Position numbers and translations under genes: made by a program
In this document: in pieces, positions 1-6,930 of the stretch
Layout: the number at the start of each line of letters is the position of its first letter
Position numbering within the stretch: the stretch's first letter is position 1
Notes under the pieces: model-generated
Databases searched by the model: none
The model's input: only the letters and a program-made list of their open reading frames with translations
Told to the model about the DNA's origin: nothing
Assembly: GCA_026388365.1 (NCBI GenBank)
Contig: JAPLJW010000279.1
Span: 1-13,248 of the forward strand
Origin: Deltaproteobacteria bacterium
GTDB lineage: Bacteria; Desulfobacterota; Syntrophia; Syntrophales; UBA5619
Direction: 5' to 3'
Length of the DNA stretch: 13,248 bases

Positions 1-224
1 CCCTCCCCCCGCTTCTGGATAAATTTCGCCGCCGGGCTCGACGGATCCATCGGCTCGATCAGCTCGATGGTGCAGCCGTCCACCGGGAAAAAGGCGATCT
101 TCGTCTTGATCACATCCGATTCGTACACCTTCTCCAGCGGAATCCCCAGGAGATCCTTAAAAATATGAATCGACTTCTCAATGTTCTCAACCGCCACGCC
201 GATATGCTCAACCTTCTTGATCAT
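1..224 (-). CDS. mce: Methylmalonyl-CoA epimerase, N-terminal part (runs off the window)
   Basis: Vicinal-oxygen-chelate (glyoxalase fold) protein that most likely interconverts (R)- and (S)-methylmalonyl-CoA in the propionyl-CoA to succinyl-CoA route. About 74 residues are visible. The N-terminus reads MIKKVEHIGVAVENIEKS, with the family's metal-binding His at residue 7. Further on, the stretch GCTIELIEP carries the conserved Glu that is normally a metal ligand. ATG at 222-224 follows a good Shine-Dalgarno (AAGGAGA, minus strand, about 231-237). The gene starts 37 bases after the stop of the carboxyltransferase gene, so the two are probably one transcript, and that neighbour supports epimerase over other glyoxalase-like proteins. 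The C-terminal half, with the remaining catalytic residues, lies outside the window, so another VOC-family function is not fully excluded. Confidence 0.85.
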   Translation of the reverse strand, partial: MIKKVEHIGVAVENIEKSIHIFKDLLGIPLEKVYESDVIKTKIAFFPVDGCTIELIEPMDPSSPAAKFIQKRGE

Positions 225-261
225 GGATCTTCTCCTTTGGTTTATTTCGGGTTGTCTCGCA

Positions 262-1800
262 TCACAGCGGGATCGTCCCGTGTTTCTTGCCCGGCCGCAG
301 TTCAACCTTTCCCTTCAACTGCTCAAACGCCCCGATCAGATAGGAGCGCAGCACCTTCGGCTCGATAATGGCATCGATCCACCCCTCTTCGGCAGCCACA
401 TAGGGATTGGCAAACTTCTGCCGGTATTCATTCACCTTCTGGACCTTCATCGCCTTGGGATCCTCCGCGCGGGCAATTTCGTCCTTGAAGATCACGTTCG
501 CCGCCGCTTCGGGGCCCATGATCGCGATTTCCGCCGTCGTCAAGGCAATCGTAAAATCCGTCCCCACCAGCTTCGAAACCGCCATTCCCGACATCGCGCC
601 CCCGTAGATCTTTCGCACAATCACCGAGATCCTCGGCACGACCGCCTCGCAGTACGCATAAAGGGTTTTCGCGCCGTGGCGGATGATCCCGCCATATTCC
701 TGCTGTTTCCCGGGCAGATAACCGGGGCAGTCCACCAGATTCAGGATCGGGATGTTGAAGGCGTCGCAAAACCGGATGAAGCGGGCCGATTTGTCCGAGG
801 CGTCGATATCCAGACAGCCGGCGCTGACCATCGGCTGGTTGGCGATCACCCCCACGCTGGCTCCGTTTAACCGGACAAAGCCGATGATGATGTTTTTGGC
901 ATAATCCTCCTGGATTTCGAAAAAATCGTTATAATCCGCGACGAGACGGATGATCTTTTTCATGTCGTATGCCCTTTGCGGATTGTCGGGAATGATTCCC
1001 TCGATCTCTTCCGTCGGGCGATCCGGGTCATCGTGCGACGAGACCCCGGGAGGCGCCTCCCGGTAGTTGGCCGGCAGGAAACCCAGCAACTTCTTCGCTT
1101 GGTCAAAACACTCCTGTTCGCTGTTGGCCACCAGATGCGCCACACCACTCTTCTGGCTGTGGACCTTGGCGCCTCCGAGCTCCTCCGCCGTCACCTCTTC
1201 CCCGGTCACCGCCTTGATCACGTTCGGTCCCGTGATATGCATCTTGCTGATCCCATCCACCATGAATACAAAATCGCACAGGGCCGGTGAATAGACAGCC
1301 CCGCCGGCGCAGGGACCCAGTATCAACGCAAACTGCGGCACGATGCCGGATGCCAGCGTATTGCGGTAGAAGATGGAGCCGTACTGTCCCAGCCCCTCCT
1401 GTATCCGGGCGCCGCCGGAATCGATCAGCCCGATGATGGGGGCGCCGACCTTGATCGCCAGATCCATCACATGGCAGATCTTGCTCGCGTGCGCCTTCCC
1501 CAGCGAACCCCCCATGACCGTAAAATCCTGCGAATAGAGATAGACCAGCCGCCCGGCGATCCTGCCCGAACCTGTGACCACCCCGTCGCCGTAAAACTTC
1601 TCCTTATCCATACCGAACTTGCTCACCTGGTGGGTGACGAACATCTCGATCTCCATGAAGCTCCCAGGATCGACCAGTTGATCGATCCGCTCCCTCGCGC
1701 TGAGCTTCCCGCGTTCGTGCTGCTTGTCGAGCTGTTTCTGTCCACCCCCCAGGCGTGCACAGTCTCTTTTCGCTTTTAACTCTTCATTCTTCTCTTTCAA
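262..1800 (-). CDS. pccB: Acyl-CoA carboxylase carboxyltransferase subunit (propionyl-CoA carboxylase beta / methylmalonyl-CoA decarboxylase alpha type)
   Basis: Carboxyltransferase that moves CO2 between carboxybiotin and an acyl-CoA, most likely propionyl-CoA/methylmalonyl-CoA. It has 512 residues, the usual family length, with two crotonase-like halves. Visible family blocks are LGGG (17-20) with HERGKLSARERID (28-40), the oxyanion-hole stretch DSGGARIQEG (127-136) with GPCAGGAVYSPAL (162-174) in the N-terminal half, and VDCPGYLPG..QEYGGIIRHGAK (356-378) with KIYGGAMSGM (397-406) in the second half. The C-terminus KKHGTIPL is typical of PccB/MmdA. The start is TTG at 1798-1800, preceded by AGGGGG at suitable spacing. 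The only nearby ATG (1785-1787) is in another frame, and no in-frame start lies just upstream. The epimerase gene follows after 37 bases. Biotin carboxylase, biotin carrier and the sodium-pump decarboxylase subunits are absent here, so the sequence cannot decide between carboxylase and decarboxylase roles. Confidence 0.92.
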   Translation of the reverse strand: MKEKNEELKAKRDCARLGGGQKQLDKQHERGKLSARERIDQLVDPGSFMEIEMFVTHQVSKFGMDKEKFYGDGVVTGSGRIAGRLVYLYSQDFTVMGGSLGKAHASKICHVMDLAIKVGAPIIGLIDSGGARIQEGLGQYGSIFYRNTLASGIVPQFALILGPCAGGAVYSPALCDFVFMVDGISKMHITGPNVIKAVTGEEVTAEELGGAKVHSQKSGVAHLVANSEQECFDQAKKLLGFLPANYREAPPGVSSHDDPDRPTEEIEGIIPDNPQRAYDMKKIIRLVADYNDFFEIQEDYAKNIIIGFVRLNGASVGVIANQPMVSAGCLDIDASDKSARFIRFCDAFNIPILNLVDCPGYLPGKQQEYGGIIRHGAKTLYAYCEAVVPRISVIVRKIYGGAMSGMAVSKLVGTDFTIALTTAEIAIMGPEAAANVIFKDEIARAEDPKAMKVQKVNEYRQKFANPYVAAEEGWIDAIIEPKVLRSYLIGAFEQLKGKVELRPGKKHGTIPL

Positions 1801-1834
1801 GATTGCTATCCCCCTATGGTCTTCGTTGCCCTAC

Positions 1835-1958
1835 CAGGCCGTTGAAATACTCCCGTCTGCTGCGTTTCCCTCATCCTTCGCCGTTCAACGTACCCAAAAG
1901 GACGCCTCACGGCTCAGGATTTCGGGGGCCTTGCATCCAGACGCTTTTGAACAGCCTG
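1835..1958. repeat. 124-bp near-palindromic intergenic repeat with imperfect terminal inverted repeats
   Basis: The left end CAGGCCGTTGAAA (1835-1847) and the inverted right end TTTGAACAGCCTG (1946-1958) match at 11 of 13 positions. The centre (1880-1913) is itself a hairpin: GCCGT pairs with ACGGC and CGTACC with GGACG (one bulge), around a 4x4 internal loop and an A-rich turn. The 45-base flanks between centre and ends, compared by eye in inverted orientation without gaps, agree at about 25 of 45 positions. From memory, very similar modules (CTGCTGCG..CCTCATCCTTCG..GCCTCACGGCTCAGGATTTCGGG..TTGCATCC..GAACAGCCTG) recur in intergenic regions of deltaproteobacterial genomes; I could not search to confirm this. 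No clear target-site duplication is visible. It could be a MITE-like or REP-like element, or a transcript-end or processing structure. Confidence 0.6.
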
Positions 1959-2144
1959 TAAAAGGGCCTTTTCAACAGGTTCCTGAGTCCGGCATTGGCG
2001 GCGCTTTTCCCCCACCGGCCGTTCCAGCCCCTTGACGACCTGCGAGCGGATCAGCCTCGGCAGCAGCATGTGATGGTGCGGACAGATCAAACGCGGGTTC
2101 CGGTAAACGCCGCCCGCAAAAGCATCCATGTCGCGGCAATCCCC

Positions 2145-2181
2145 CCCGAAGTCGAAATTCCATTTAGGATTCCTCTTCGGG
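2145..2181 (-). terminator. Weak inverted repeat just downstream of the Ldh_2 stop
   Basis: CCCGAAG (2145-2151) and CTTCGGG (2175-2181) are perfect 7-base inverted arms with a 23-base loop, starting 16 bases past the Ldh_2 stop codon. No U-run follows on the minus strand, so it may only slow transcription or have no role. Confidence 0.25.
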
Positions 2182-2196
2182 AGGCGACCTTTTCCG

Positions 2197-3258
2197 TCAG
2201 GGCGCGCAACTCGTCAATGGAGCCGCCCCATAACGGGCCGCTACCGCGTTTAATGAGCGAAGAACCTCCTCCTCCAGCGGAATCCCTTCATCCATCCGCT
2301 TCTTGCTTAAATGGAATTCAATCTCTCCCGGCATGAAGATCTGTCCTCCATCCACGGCAGGGAGACTTTTAATATTCGTGATCACCTGATCAACATTCGA
2401 TTTAAAAAGCTTCATATCAATGAACCTGGATATGTCCAGTGCTGCAAACAAATGACCGGTTTTGGAGGGTCCGCTCACATCGGTGATGTTTTTTACGCCG
2501 CCGGTCAAGACCGTATTCGTGAGGATTCCACAGACCATGTCGATGATTAAAGAGAGGGCCGAACCTTTCACGCCGCCAACGGGTTCCAGGCTTCCTTTCA
2601 GGGCGACCTTGGCGTCTTCAGTGGGCTTGCCGTCGCTGTCCCGGGCCCAGCCCAGTGGGATGGAATGACCCGTCAGAGCGGCGTACCTGATTTTCCCGCG
2701 GGCAACGACGGAGGTCGACATGTCCAGGACAATTGGAAAATGGTCGCCGGCGGGGATGGCAATGGCAATGGGGTTGGTGCCGATCAAAGGTGTTTTTGTA
2801 CCATAGACGGCCATGGCCGGGGAGGAGTTGGTCAAAACGCAACCCACCATGTTTGCTTGCAGGGCCATCATGGCATAGTAAGCCGCAACCCCGAAGTGAT
2901 TGGAATTTTTTACCGCCACCACACCGGCGCCGTATTGTTTTGCCTTGTCGATGGCCAGCGACATGGCCTGATGACCGGCAATCTGACCAAAGGTGTTGTT
3001 CGCATCGAGAAGGGCTACCGCCTGCGCGTCCATTTCTGTTGCAATCGGCGACTGTATCTTCATCACACCAGCCTCAACCCGTTGGACGTAACTTTCGAGC
3101 CTGACGACCCCGTGTGATAGAATTCCGCGCGCCTCGGCGCATAACAGTGACTCGGCAACAATGGCTGACCAATTCGTTGACAGTCCTGCCTTTGTCAAAA
3201 CATCCACACAAAACGCCTCCACTTTTTGTGCCGGAAATACTTTTACTGTCGGTGTCAT
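2197..3258 (-). CDS. Malate/L-lactate dehydrogenase family (Ldh_2 type) NAD(P)-dependent 2-hydroxyacid oxidoreductase
   Basis: Cytoplasmic oxidoreductase of the Ldh_2 family (relatives: YlbC/AllD ureidoglycolate dehydrogenase, ComC sulfolactate dehydrogenase, YiaK), which is unrelated to classical LDH/MDH. It would interconvert a 2-hydroxy acid and a 2-oxo acid with NAD(P). It has 353 residues, normal for the family. Visible motifs are EARGILSHGVVRL (42-54) with SHG at 48-50, KNSNHFG (117-123) with the family's conserved His 121, GTNPIAIAIP (160-169), VLDMSTS (177-183) and GGVKGSALSLIIDM (228-241). ATG 3258-3256 is preceded by GGAGGAG at a rather long spacing of about 13 bases. The gene lies 74 bases after korC on the same strand with no terminator between them, which suggests it feeds a 2-oxo acid to the Kor complex. 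Substrate cannot be read from the sequence; imine reductases in this family are an alternative. Confidence 0.88.
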   Translation of the reverse strand: MTPTVKVFPAQKVEAFCVDVLTKAGLSTNWSAIVAESLLCAEARGILSHGVVRLESYVQRVEAGVMKIQSPIATEMDAQAVALLDANNTFGQIAGHQAMSLAIDKAKQYGAGVVAVKNSNHFGVAAYYAMMALQANMVGCVLTNSSPAMAVYGTKTPLIGTNPIAIAIPAGDHFPIVLDMSTSVVARGKIRYAALTGHSIPLGWARDSDGKPTEDAKVALKGSLEPVGGVKGSALSLIIDMVCGILTNTVLTGGVKNITDVSGPSKTGHLFAALDISRFIDMKLFKSNVDQVITNIKSLPAVDGGQIFMPGEIEFHLSKKRMDEGIPLEEEVLRSLNAVAARYGAAPLTSCAP

Positions 3259-3332
3259 CTCTTGCCTATCTCCTCCTTCCGGGATTGATTCTGCAATGCC
3301 TTCCGGTAATCGCGTCCCTATGCCGCCGTCCG

Positions 3333-3902
3333 TTAACGGGTGGCGGCGGGACTCTCTGCCGGCTCGTGGGTCCGGTAATATTCGTAGCCGGCCTCCAAGG
3401 CCTTGATGTTGAGTTCCTCGAACTTCTCGGGAACACTGCTTGCGACGATCTTCTTCAGGACCTCAAAACTCCCCGGGTTGATCAGTTCAATCGTAGCCCC
3501 CAGCATGTAGATGTTCGCCACCATCCGGTTCTTGAACTCCTTCTCCGCCTCACCCGTCGCTGGAACCGCAAAGGTTTTTTTATAAGCCGCGGGAATCTCC
3601 TTGATCATGGTGTTGTCATAGACGACAAGGGTCTTTTCCGGATCCGCTTCGGAGAGTAGCCTTTTGCGCGCCTCTTCGGACATGAAGATCATCACATCCG
3701 GACGCGAACTCTTGGGGTAGTTGATCTGCTGGTCCGAGATCACCACGTCGGTGCGGCAAGCGCCGCCGCGTGAAGCCGGTCCATAGGATTGGGCCTGTGT
3801 CACCTGTAGATCGGGAAAGTGCTCCATCATCCGGGCGATGATCACGCCCATGAGGATGATTCCTTGCCCGCCAAATCCCGTAAAGATGATCTCCTTCCTC
3901 AT
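3333..3902 (-). CDS. korC: 2-oxoacid:ferredoxin oxidoreductase, gamma subunit
   Basis: Gamma subunit of a four-subunit 2-oxoacid:ferredoxin oxidoreductase, about 189 residues. In this family the gamma domain helps hold the alpha/beta core together and contributes to the CoA-side architecture. The N-terminus shows the family signature FTGFGGQGIILMG (7-19), followed by QAQSYGPASRGGACRTDVVIS (36-56), characteristic of PorC/KorC. The start chosen is ATG 3902-3900, which overlaps the ferredoxin gene's TGA in an ATGA quartet; the open frame extends further upstream to 3968, but that part lies inside the ferredoxin gene. The final residues, THEPAESPAATR, are a low-complexity tail. This is the last gene of the korABDC block. 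The substrate is undefined: 2-oxoglutarate, 2-oxobutyrate and branched 2-oxoacids are all possible. Confidence 0.92.
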   Translation of the reverse strand: MRKEIIFTGFGGQGIILMGVIIARMMEHFPDLQVTQAQSYGPASRGGACRTDVVISDQQINYPKSSRPDVMIFMSEEARKRLLSEADPEKTLVVYDNTMIKEIPAAYKKTFAVPATGEAEKEFKNRMVANIYMLGATIELINPGSFEVLKKIVASSVPEKFEELNIKALEAGYEYYRTHEPAESPAATR

Positions 3903-4135
3903 TCTTTTCCCTTCCCTTTCTCCTTGGCAAACACGGTCAAGGCCATGTCGGGACAGTGCTGCTGGCAAAGCCCGCAGGCTTTGCAGTTTTCAATCCGCGC
4001 CACATGGGGCATGAGGTAGTCCAAATCGCTTCTCTCCTGTCCCGGCTCATAGACGTCACACGGGCAAATATACTTGCATAGCATGCAGCCCTTGCAGTAC
4101 CTGCGGTCGATTTCGATTCTTTCTGCGCCTTTCAA
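3899..4135 (-). CDS. korD: Ferredoxin-type delta subunit (2x 4Fe-4S) of the 2-oxoacid oxidoreductase
   Basis: Small iron-sulfur electron carrier of 78 residues. Two bacterial-ferredoxin motifs of the form C-x2-C-x2-C-x3-C-P are complete: CKGCMLCKYICP (14-25) and CKACGLCQQHCP (51-62), so two 4Fe-4S clusters are expected. An extra Cys lies at 26, right after the first motif. It would carry electrons from the thiamine/Fe-S core to free ferredoxin. The start is TTG at 4135-4133: AAAGGAGG lies 6 bases upstream and the TTGA quartet overlaps the korB stop, an arrangement like the ATGA overlaps on both sides of the block. A longer upstream frame exists but runs inside korB and lacks any ferredoxin character. 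The tail is Lys/Glu-rich (KEKGKGKE). Confidence 0.9.
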   Translation of the reverse strand: MKGAERIEIDRRYCKGCMLCKYICPCDVYEPGQERSDLDYLMPHVARIENCKACGLCQQHCPDMALTVFAKEKGKGKE

Positions 4136-4968
4136 CGATCGCCTCCTTTGGCTTGCGCCTCTTTGACCCTCTGGTTCATCCGCTGGACTTCTTCCATGAA
4201 CTCGGGCTGCTGCACCTCCAGGAAGTCCCCGACGGGGATCTTCCCCTGCGCCTCGAGTTCCTCCCACTTAGAAGGATCTTCTTCCTTCACACAATGATCC
4301 TTGATCCACTGCAGGTTGAACTGGGGTGAACCGGAACCCAGCAGGTAGCGGCCCGTTTGGACCGGACACTGGGACACGATTTCGATAAAGGAGAAGCCCT
4401 TGTGGTTCAGCGCCTTCTTGAAGGCCTTGATGAGCGGCTTGGGATGGGCCGTGGACCAGCGGCTGACCTGCGTGGCCCCGGCGGCGATCGCGACCTTGCA
4501 GCCGTCGAGACGCTTCTCTAAATTTCCATAGGGGGTGGTCTGGGTCTTCGAACCGACGACCGTGCTGGGGGCCACCTGTCCGCCGGTCATGGCGTAGATC
4601 TGGTTGTTGACCATCACGACGGTCATGTCGATATTACGCCGGGCGGCATGGAGCAGGTGGTTGCCGCCGATGGCCAGGCAGTCCCCGTCACCGGTAAACG
4701 TGACGACCTTGCGGGACGGATTGGTGGCCTTGATTCCGATGGCCGCCGGGATCGCCCGGCCGTGGAGGACCTTGAGGATATCCACATGCATGTACACGCC
4801 GATCCAGGCGCTGCAACCGATACCGGCCGTCAGGGCCAAATCGTCGACGCAGCCCAAATCATCGACAGCTTGCAGGAAGGCCTGCACGATCATCCCGTCG
4901 CCGCATCCGGGACAAAAGAGGAAAGGAAGAAAATCCTTCCTGAGATATTTTTCACCAAGTGGGTTCAT
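4132..4968 (-). CDS. korB: 2-oxoacid:ferredoxin oxidoreductase, beta (thiamine diphosphate) subunit
   Basis: Catalytic TPP-binding subunit; decarboxylates a 2-oxo acid and passes electrons to Fe-S clusters, forming acyl-CoA. It has 278 residues. Cluster-ligand cysteines fit the known OFOR beta pattern: CPGCGDG (C19, C22), GIGCSAW (C52) and SQCPVQ (C201). The TPP-binding motif starts at GDGD (93-96) and ends at NN (121-122), followed by YAMTGGQVAPST (125-136), which is very typical of KorB/VorB-type proteins. ATG 4968-4966 overlaps the korA stop as ATGA, with GGAGAA upstream. The C-terminal segment after about residue 230 is hydrophilic and charged, as in 2-oxoglutarate-type homologues. Family membership is sure; 2-oxoglutarate specificity is only the default annotation. 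Confidence 0.95.
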   Translation of the reverse strand: MNPLGEKYLRKDFLPFLFCPGCGDGMIVQAFLQAVDDLGCVDDLALTAGIGCSAWIGVYMHVDILKVLHGRAIPAAIGIKATNPSRKVVTFTGDGDCLAIGGNHLLHAARRNIDMTVVMVNNQIYAMTGGQVAPSTVVGSKTQTTPYGNLEKRLDGCKVAIAAGATQVSRWSTAHPKPLIKAFKKALNHKGFSFIEIVSQCPVQTGRYLLGSGSPQFNLQWIKDHCVKEEDPSKWEELEAQGKIPVGDFLEVQQPEFMEEVQRMNQRVKEAQAKGGDR

Positions 4969-6101
4969 CGTTTCTCCTCCAGAAACCGCAGGAATTCTTG
5001 AGGCTGCGGGTAAATGCCCCCGATCTTCGAGAACAATTCAATTTTGATTTCCGGTTGCCGGACGACCCTTTCGATCTCCCTTTGCAGCATGCCGAGGTTC
5101 ATCTCCGCAACGACGATACGCTTGGCGCCGGCCAGCGCGCGGCGGACCAGGCGATCGGGGAACGGCCAGACCGTTTTCACCTCGACGGAACGGAGCGCAA
5201 TCCCTCTTTCCTTCCCCATATCCACGGCGCTCCGCGCCGCCCGGCATACGGAACCGAACGTCACAAAGGCAGTCTCGGCCTTTTCGTCACCGTAGACCAG
5301 GACTTCGGCAAACTCATCCATGTGATCCTCGATCTTAGAAACGATCCGGCGGATGTTCTCGACGGCTTCCTTTGCGTTCCCGCGATTGCCACTGAGGCTC
5401 TTGGCCTGCGAGATGACAGGGGACTTGTAGCCGGTGTTGAAGGTGGGCATCAGCGGAACGCCGTTCTCTTCCGGCTTGAAAATGACAAAATCCTTCATCG
5501 GGACCGTAGGCACCTTCCGCTGAACAAATGTCAACTGGTCCGCATCGGGGATGAACACCTTTTCCCGGATGTGACCGACGACCTCATCCGACAGAATGAT
5601 GACGGGAATCCGGAACCGCTCCGAGAGGTTGAAGGCCTTGATCGTCTGATCGAACATTTCTTGAGCGGTGGATGGACAGAGCACAATGAGGGAGTAGTCT
5701 CCGTTTGAACCGTAACGCGCCTGGTAGAAATCACCCTGGGCCGTCGAGGTGGACTGTCCCGATGCGGGCCCCCCCCTCTGCACGTTGACGATGACGCACG
5801 GAGCTTCCACCGCAACGGCCAGACCGATCGCTTCCTGCATGAGGCAGAAGCCGGGACCGCTCGTTGCGGTCATCGCCTTTGTTCCACCCCAAGAGGCCCC
5901 GACAACCGCCACAAGGGCCGCGATTTCATCCTCCATCTGCAGACAAAGGCCATCGACCAGCGGAAGACGTCTGGACATGATCTCCAGAATCTCGGTGGCC
6001 GGTGTGATCGGATAGCCGCCATAGAAGCGGCAACCCGCGAGGAGGGCTGCCTCCACGCAAGCCTCGTTTCCCAGCATAACCTTGATACGACCTTTTTTCA
6101 T
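4965..6101 (-). CDS. korA: 2-oxoacid:ferredoxin oxidoreductase, alpha subunit
   Basis: Alpha subunit that completes the active site with KorB. It has 378 residues, usual for KorA without a fused gamma domain. Domain I begins with LGNEACVEAALLAGC (10-24) and the hallmark GYPITPATEI (29-38), then TATSGPGFCLM (78-88) and NVQRGGPASG (106-115). A TK C-terminal domain II (about 265-378) contains FGSVCRAAR and VWPFP (311-315). ATG 6101-6099 is preceded by AAGGAAG. It starts only 40 bases after the stop of the IclR regulator gene, so the regulator and the kor genes are probably co-transcribed. Subunit order here is alpha-beta-delta-gamma. Confidence 0.95.
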   Translation of the reverse strand: MKKGRIKVMLGNEACVEAALLAGCRFYGGYPITPATEILEIMSRRLPLVDGLCLQMEDEIAALVAVVGASWGGTKAMTATSGPGFCLMQEAIGLAVAVEAPCVIVNVQRGGPASGQSTSTAQGDFYQARYGSNGDYSLIVLCPSTAQEMFDQTIKAFNLSERFRIPVIILSDEVVGHIREKVFIPDADQLTFVQRKVPTVPMKDFVIFKPEENGVPLMPTFNTGYKSPVISQAKSLSGNRGNAKEAVENIRRIVSKIEDHMDEFAEVLVYGDEKAETAFVTFGSVCRAARSAVDMGKERGIALRSVEVKTVWPFPDRLVRRALAGAKRIVVAEMNLGMLQREIERVVRQPEIKIELFSKIGGIYPQPQEFLRFLEEKR

Positions 6102-6141
6102 GGCTTCCTTTCTTCCTTTTTTTAAAAATTCTTCTGCTTCG

Positions 6142-6909
6142 TTAAATATTATACCTCTCGCCTATCGTCTTTGCGGCATCCCGAACTTCAACGATTAACG
6201 ACTCGGTCCTCTTTGGCGTCAATCGCTCGACTGCCCCTGCGACAGTCACGGCGGCAATGGTCGCCTTATAGGCATTGATGACCGGAGCAGTAATCCCAAA
6301 AGTGCCCTTTAACCGGTCACCCACGGTTACTGCATAACCATGCCGTCGGATAGTCTCGAGATCTTCGATGAGCGCTTTACGGGAAAATGTTTCTCCTTTC
6401 GCAAGAAAAATCTCTTCAAGTTCGTCCATCCATTGCTGGCGTTCTCCGGCAGGCATCGCTGCCGCAAAGACCTTTCCCGCTCCTACGTGAAGCGGCAACC
6501 GTTGACCGATAGGCAGGGCGAACCTCAGGGGGTTGATGCCCTCGACCCTTTGGACGGCGATGCGTTTGAAACCGACCCGCACGTACAGCGATGCTGTCTC
6601 TTTCGATGTTCGGGCCAGCTCCTGGAGAACCGGTAATGCCACCCGCACGAGCTCATTCCCTATTACATACTCATGGGCGAGTGGAAGAACAGTCGCACCA
6701 AGGCGGTATCGACCATGTCTCTTTTCGGCAAACCCGTATTTTTCCAAAACCAACACAATCCTCAGTACCGTTGCTTTGGAAAGCTGGCTTGCACGACCCA
6801 GTTCAGTGAGGCTCATCCGGCCTCCGCTTTCTTCCAGAACGGCCATGATATGAAGAGCGCGCTCCAGCGAGCGCATCGAACTTTTTTCTCTGTCTGTAAT
6901 ATTAAGCAT
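6142..6909 (-). CDS. IclR-family transcriptional regulator
   Basis: DNA-binding regulator of 255 residues with this start, the usual IclR length. The N-terminal winged helix-turn-helix covers about residues 13-75: RSLERALHIMAVL (13-25), the HTH SLTELGRASQLSKATVLRIVLVLEKYGF (33-60) and the wing RYRLGATVL (67-75). The C-terminal ligand-binding domain includes LPLHVGAGKVFAAAMP (138-153) and GDRLKGTFGITAPVIN (197-212). Family members sense small organic acids or aromatic compounds. ATG 6909-6907 was chosen because it gives normal length and lies just below a TATAAT box; the frame stays open to 7035 but that extension crosses the probable promoter. A slightly later ATG (RSLERAL preceded by Met) is also possible. 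It lies between the aldehyde-oxidoreductase operon and the kor operon and may control either or both. Confidence 0.93.
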   Translation of the reverse strand: MLNITDREKSSMRSLERALHIMAVLEESGGRMSLTELGRASQLSKATVLRIVLVLEKYGFAEKRHGRYRLGATVLPLAHEYVIGNELVRVALPVLQELARTSKETASLYVRVGFKRIAVQRVEGINPLRFALPIGQRLPLHVGAGKVFAAAMPAGERQQWMDELEEIFLAKGETFSRKALIEDLETIRRHGYAVTVGDRLKGTFGITAPVINAYKATIAAVTVAGAVERLTPKRTESLIVEVRDAAKTIGERYNI

Positions 6910-6930
6910 CAGCCACTTCCCCACAATAGA

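Larger units (their letters stand above)
1801..2196. other. 396-base gene-free stretch between the Ldh_2 and carboxyltransferase genes
   Basis: This is the only gap longer than 300 bases. It contains the palindromic repeat at 1835-1958, a partial echo of that repeat's end at 1968-1985, a weak inverted repeat at 2145-2181, and the likely ribosome binding site of the TTG-started carboxyltransferase gene next to 1801. Between about 1990 and 2140 two overlapping minus-strand open frames of 63-71 codons exist, but neither has a recognisable domain, and one runs through the repeat. I see no convincing promoter. Confidence 0.6.

Noticed and set aside
181..870. Plus-strand open frame of 229 codons opposite the carboxyltransferase and epimerase genes
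   Set aside because: It runs across the boundary of two well-supported minus-strand genes and has antisense composition.
1914..2129. Minus-strand 71-codon open frame
   Set aside because: It runs into the palindromic repeat, has no convincing ribosome binding site, and matches no family I know.
3903..3968. N-terminal extension of korC
   Set aside because: The extension reads through the ferredoxin gene in another frame; the ATGA overlap start gives the exact family N-terminus.
4959..5708. Plus-strand open frame of 249 codons opposite korA
   Set aside because: Antisense shadow of a strongly supported gene; no family features.
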